Shown here: positions 42,177 to 44,141 of the stretch, one piece after another
Layout: each line of letters opens with the position of its first letter
Numbering within the stretch: position 1 is the stretch's first letter
Assembly (NCBI GenBank): GCA_945861875.1
Contig: CAMAWC010000025.1
Location: 1 to 44,141, forward strand
Direction: 5' to 3'
Length of the DNA stretch: 44,141 nt
DNA from: Bordetella parapertussis
Lineage (GTDB): Bacteria > Pseudomonadota > Gammaproteobacteria > Burkholderiales > SG8-39
Translations under genes and position numbers: made by a program
Notes under the pieces: generated by a model
Databases searched by the model: none
Told to the model about the DNA's origin: nothing
The model's input: only the letters and a program-made list of their open reading frames with translations

Positions 42177-42662
42177 ATGCCCAGTTTCAAGACTGCGTTC
42201 GTGGCGTTTTCCCTGGCGGTGGCGCTGGGCATCGCGGTATTCGGCTTTTACAGCCTGCGCACGCTGCTGCGCGCACTCGACAGCCCGGATTGGCCGCAGG
42301 TGCTGGGCAGCGTGCGCAGCGCCGAGGTCAAACGCGGCTGCGGCCGCCAGCGCAACTCATACGAAGTGGCCGTGCGCTACGACTATAGCGTGCACGGCCT
42401 GGAGTACCACGGCACGCGCGTGGACTTTGGCCGCGGCTACTGCGGCAGCGAAGCCGGCGCACAGGCGCTGAGCCAGTCCTTCGCGCCCGGATCGGCGGTC
42501 AAGGTGTACTTCGACCCGGCGCAACCCGAACGCTCCGTGCTGCTTGCCGGCAAGGTGGACTGGCTGATGATCATCGAGGTCGGTCTTTACCTGCTGGCGG
42601 TGGGCGTGTTCCTGGCGGTGCCGTGGCGGATCTTGAGCGGGAGGTTGCGGGTGGGGTGGTGA
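42177..42662 (+). CDS. DUF3592-type membrane protein
   Basis: This protein of 161 residues has an N-terminal helix (FVAFSLAVALGIAVFGFYSL) and a C-terminal helix (MIIEVGLYLLAVGVFLAV). An extracytoplasmic domain lies between them with WPQVLGSVRSAEVK, YEVAVRYDYSVHGLEYHGTRV and VKVYFDPAQPERSVL. This pattern is that of DUF3592, whose function is unknown. The ATG at 42177 is chosen; an in-frame ATG at 42144 adds 11 residues. It follows the antitoxin gene by 123 bases and need not belong to that operon. Confidence 0.75.
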   Translation: MPSFKTAFVAFSLAVALGIAVFGFYSLRTLLRALDSPDWPQVLGSVRSAEVKRGCGRQRNSYEVAVRYDYSVHGLEYHGTRVDFGRGYCGSEAGAQALSQSFAPGSAVKVYFDPAQPERSVLLAGKVDWLMIIEVGLYLLAVGVFLAVPWRILSGRLRVGW

Positions 42663-42838
42663 GTGTCGGGCGTAGCGGGCGCTAACTTTCAATTAGGCCA
42701 AATGGCCAGGATGCGATTTCTGGGGTTTTGCGCTAATGTTTAATCCGTAACGGGATAGTGCCTTCCGTCGAGCGTCGATGACGGGGGGCAAGATGCCGGT
42801 CCGGCCGGCGCCGGACAAACTGACGCGGAACCGACTGC

Positions 42839-43450
42839 ATGCTCGCTCTGGTCATTTTCGGAATACTCATCGCCTATCTCGCGCTGGCCGTCTATTCGGT
42901 GCGGGCGACGGTCCGTTCAGCGCGTGCTTCAGGCCTTTCCGCAAAGCAGCGCTGGCTGCGCGGCGGCCTTGTGGCGCTGGTGTTCTACCTCATCCCGTTC
43001 TGGGACTGGATTCCAACCGTCGTGGCGCATCAGTACTACTGCGCGACAGAGGCGAAGTTCGAGGTGTTCAAGACGATTGAGCAGTGGAAAAAGGAGAATG
43101 CAGACATTGTGCCGACGCTCATTTACGTGCCTGGCCTACCCTCTGTCCAAACCGCAGAATACACAGCGTATGCATTGAATCAGCGCATTCTGGAGGAAGG
43201 AAAGCGACCAGAAAACGTGTTTCTATCGGTAACTCGCGACGAGGCGCGGATTGTTGATAGGAAAAATAGCGAGATATTGGCGAAGTACGTAGATTTTAGA
43301 ACAGGCTATGCCTCGTTAGGCGTAGGGGGTGATGGTGCCTGGAAATTTTGGTTGAAGCGGAGTTCGTGTATGGATACCGAGCAAGGGTATCACCGGATGT
43401 ACGCCAGAAACGCTTCGAAGTGGACTGATCTGGGGCGTGCGCGGAAATGA
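42839..43450 (+). CDS. Hypothetical membrane-anchored protein
   Basis: This protein of 203 residues is not recognised. It has two hydrophobic segments near the N-terminus (LALVIFGILIAYLALAVYSV and LVALVFYLIPFWDWIPTVV) and then a soluble domain of about 140 residues with no motif I can name. Codon use becomes less GC-biased from about residue 100 on. Its stop overlaps the ATG of the lipase-like gene (ATGA), so the two are probably translated together. A chaperone, inhibitor or secretion helper of the lipase is one possibility, without direct support. Confidence 0.7.
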   Translation: MLALVIFGILIAYLALAVYSVRATVRSARASGLSAKQRWLRGGLVALVFYLIPFWDWIPTVVAHQYYCATEAKFEVFKTIEQWKKENADIVPTLIYVPGLPSVQTAEYTAYALNQRILEEGKRPENVFLSVTRDEARIVDRKNSEILAKYVDFRTGYASLGVGGDGAWKFWLKRSSCMDTEQGYHRMYARNASKWTDLGRARK

Positions 43451-44141
43451 CGACCTCTAAAATATTAGCGATATCGTTGCTTGCCGAGTCAAGTTACGGT
43501 CAGTTTGAGGGACTAACACCAAATGAAGCAGAGATTCGACGAGCACTTTTAGCTGAAAGTGTCTCTTCATCCCAAATTGCGGATCTCAACACAAAATTCG
43601 TAGCCCTTCGTCATCTACCCAACACATCTAGCGGGTTTTCCGCGACACTTTTCCAGCAAATAGGTAATGCCGGAACCACCGGCCTGACCCTCGCAATCCG
43701 AGGTACCGAGCCGCTCGCGCAGTTCGGCGTGGACGTAATCTCAGCCGACCTTGGTGGCATTGTTATCGACGGTGCGGCGACGCAGCAGATTACTGATCTT
43801 TACAACTATTGGAAGCAGCTCACTACTTCCGTAGGCGCCGCTGTGCGTCTCGCGCGAATTGTCGAGACCGACGACCCAAGTGCCACCGGAGTGTTTACTC
43901 CACTGGAGACGCATGGCACTGGTACTTCAGAACGCACGAGTTATCGCCGCATTGAGTTTTTCGACCAGGCTGGCGCCGGACTTGGCGTCATCAACGGCCC
44001 GGTGTCCAACGTCACGGTCACCGGCCACAGCCTGGGCGGGCATCTCGCCACCGCATTCCAGCGCCTGTTCCCGCAGGTTGTGGGCGAGGTCTATACCGTC
44101 AATGGTGCGGGTACCAGGGAAACAGATATCGCCAGCCGGTT
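43447..44141 (+). CDS. Lipase-like protein, N-terminal part (runs off the window)
   Basis: The frame is open for 231 codons to the window end. It contains LTLAIRGTEPLAQFGVD, the LRG-T region of class 3 lipases, and VTVTGHSLGGHLATAF, with Ser195 as the probable nucleophile in GHSLGG. Downstream VYTVNGAG fits the alpha/beta-hydrolase core. No signal peptide is seen (MTTSKILAISLLAESSY), as in RTX-type lipases exported by type I systems or effectors exported by type VI; the C-terminus that would decide this is missing. The first 250 bases are visibly lower in GC than the rest of the window. The start overlaps the previous stop. Confidence 0.75.
   Translation, partial: MTTSKILAISLLAESSYGQFEGLTPNEAEIRRALLAESVSSSQIADLNTKFVALRHLPNTSSGFSATLFQQIGNAGTTGLTLAIRGTEPLAQFGVDVISADLGGIVIDGAATQQITDLYNYWKQLTTSVGAAVRLARIVETDDPSATGVFTPLETHGTGTSERTSYRRIEFFDQAGAGLGVINGPVSNVTVTGHSLGGHLATAFQRLFPQVVGEVYTVNGAGTRETDIASR

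Overview
The window is high-GC proteobacterial DNA, most likely from a betaproteobacterium of the Burkholderiales. The reasons are five orphan Bug/TctC-type periplasmic binding proteins, several xanthine-dehydrogenase-family (molybdenum hydroxylase) gene sets, dense operons with ATGA overlaps, and dRS3-like ATTCCCGC intergenic palindromes. No rRNA, tRNA, CRISPR array or transposase gene was seen.

Region 1 (1-21932) is a catabolic island. It holds the start of a probable aldehyde dehydrogenase, Bug binding proteins, a cupin protein, a RutR-like TetR regulator, and two molybdenum hydroxylase sets of FAD, 2Fe-2S and Mo subunits. It also holds a third, solitary Mo subunit, an alpha/beta hydrolase of the 2,6-dihydroxypseudooxynicotine-hydrolase type, an amidase, an ACMSD/gamma-resorcylate-type amidohydrolase and a 4,5-dihydroxyphthalate-decarboxylase-like protein. 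Four 16-bp palindromes of the form TTGACY-N4-RGTCAA lie in the three promoter regions that drive these genes. They closely resemble the E. coli RutR operator, so the local TetR protein probably controls the island. The gene mix suggests hydroxylation, decarboxylation, ring or side-chain C-C cleavage and amide hydrolysis of a carboxylated aromatic or N-heterocyclic compound. The substrate cannot be read from sequence.

Region 2 (22014-25146) is a three-gene ABC export system: membrane-fusion protein, MacB/LolC-type permease and LolD-type ATPase. Region 3 (25156-32922, minus strand) has a hydantoin/Asp-Glu racemase-family gene, a complete dipeptide-type ABC importer and an N-carbamoyl-amino-acid hydrolase-type amidase. 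This suggests uptake and use of ureides or carbamoyl amino acids; an imperfect copy of the RutR-like operator precedes the hydrolase.

Region 4 (33073-39504) has a universal stress protein gene with a frameshift near its end, a small cytochrome c, and a branched-chain amino acid ABC importer (livJ-H-M-G-F order). The importer operon is interrupted by a dRS3-like palindrome between the two permease genes. Its binding protein is a lipoprotein with an Ala/Pro-rich tail.

Region 5 (39544-44141) is accessory: a WYL regulator, a DUF4258-like protein carrying a 27-bp tandem duplication, a HigB/HigA-type toxin-antitoxin pair whose toxin has an in-frame stop, membrane proteins of unknown role, and the start of a lipase-like gene. 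Base composition drops visibly after about 43140, which suggests acquired DNA.
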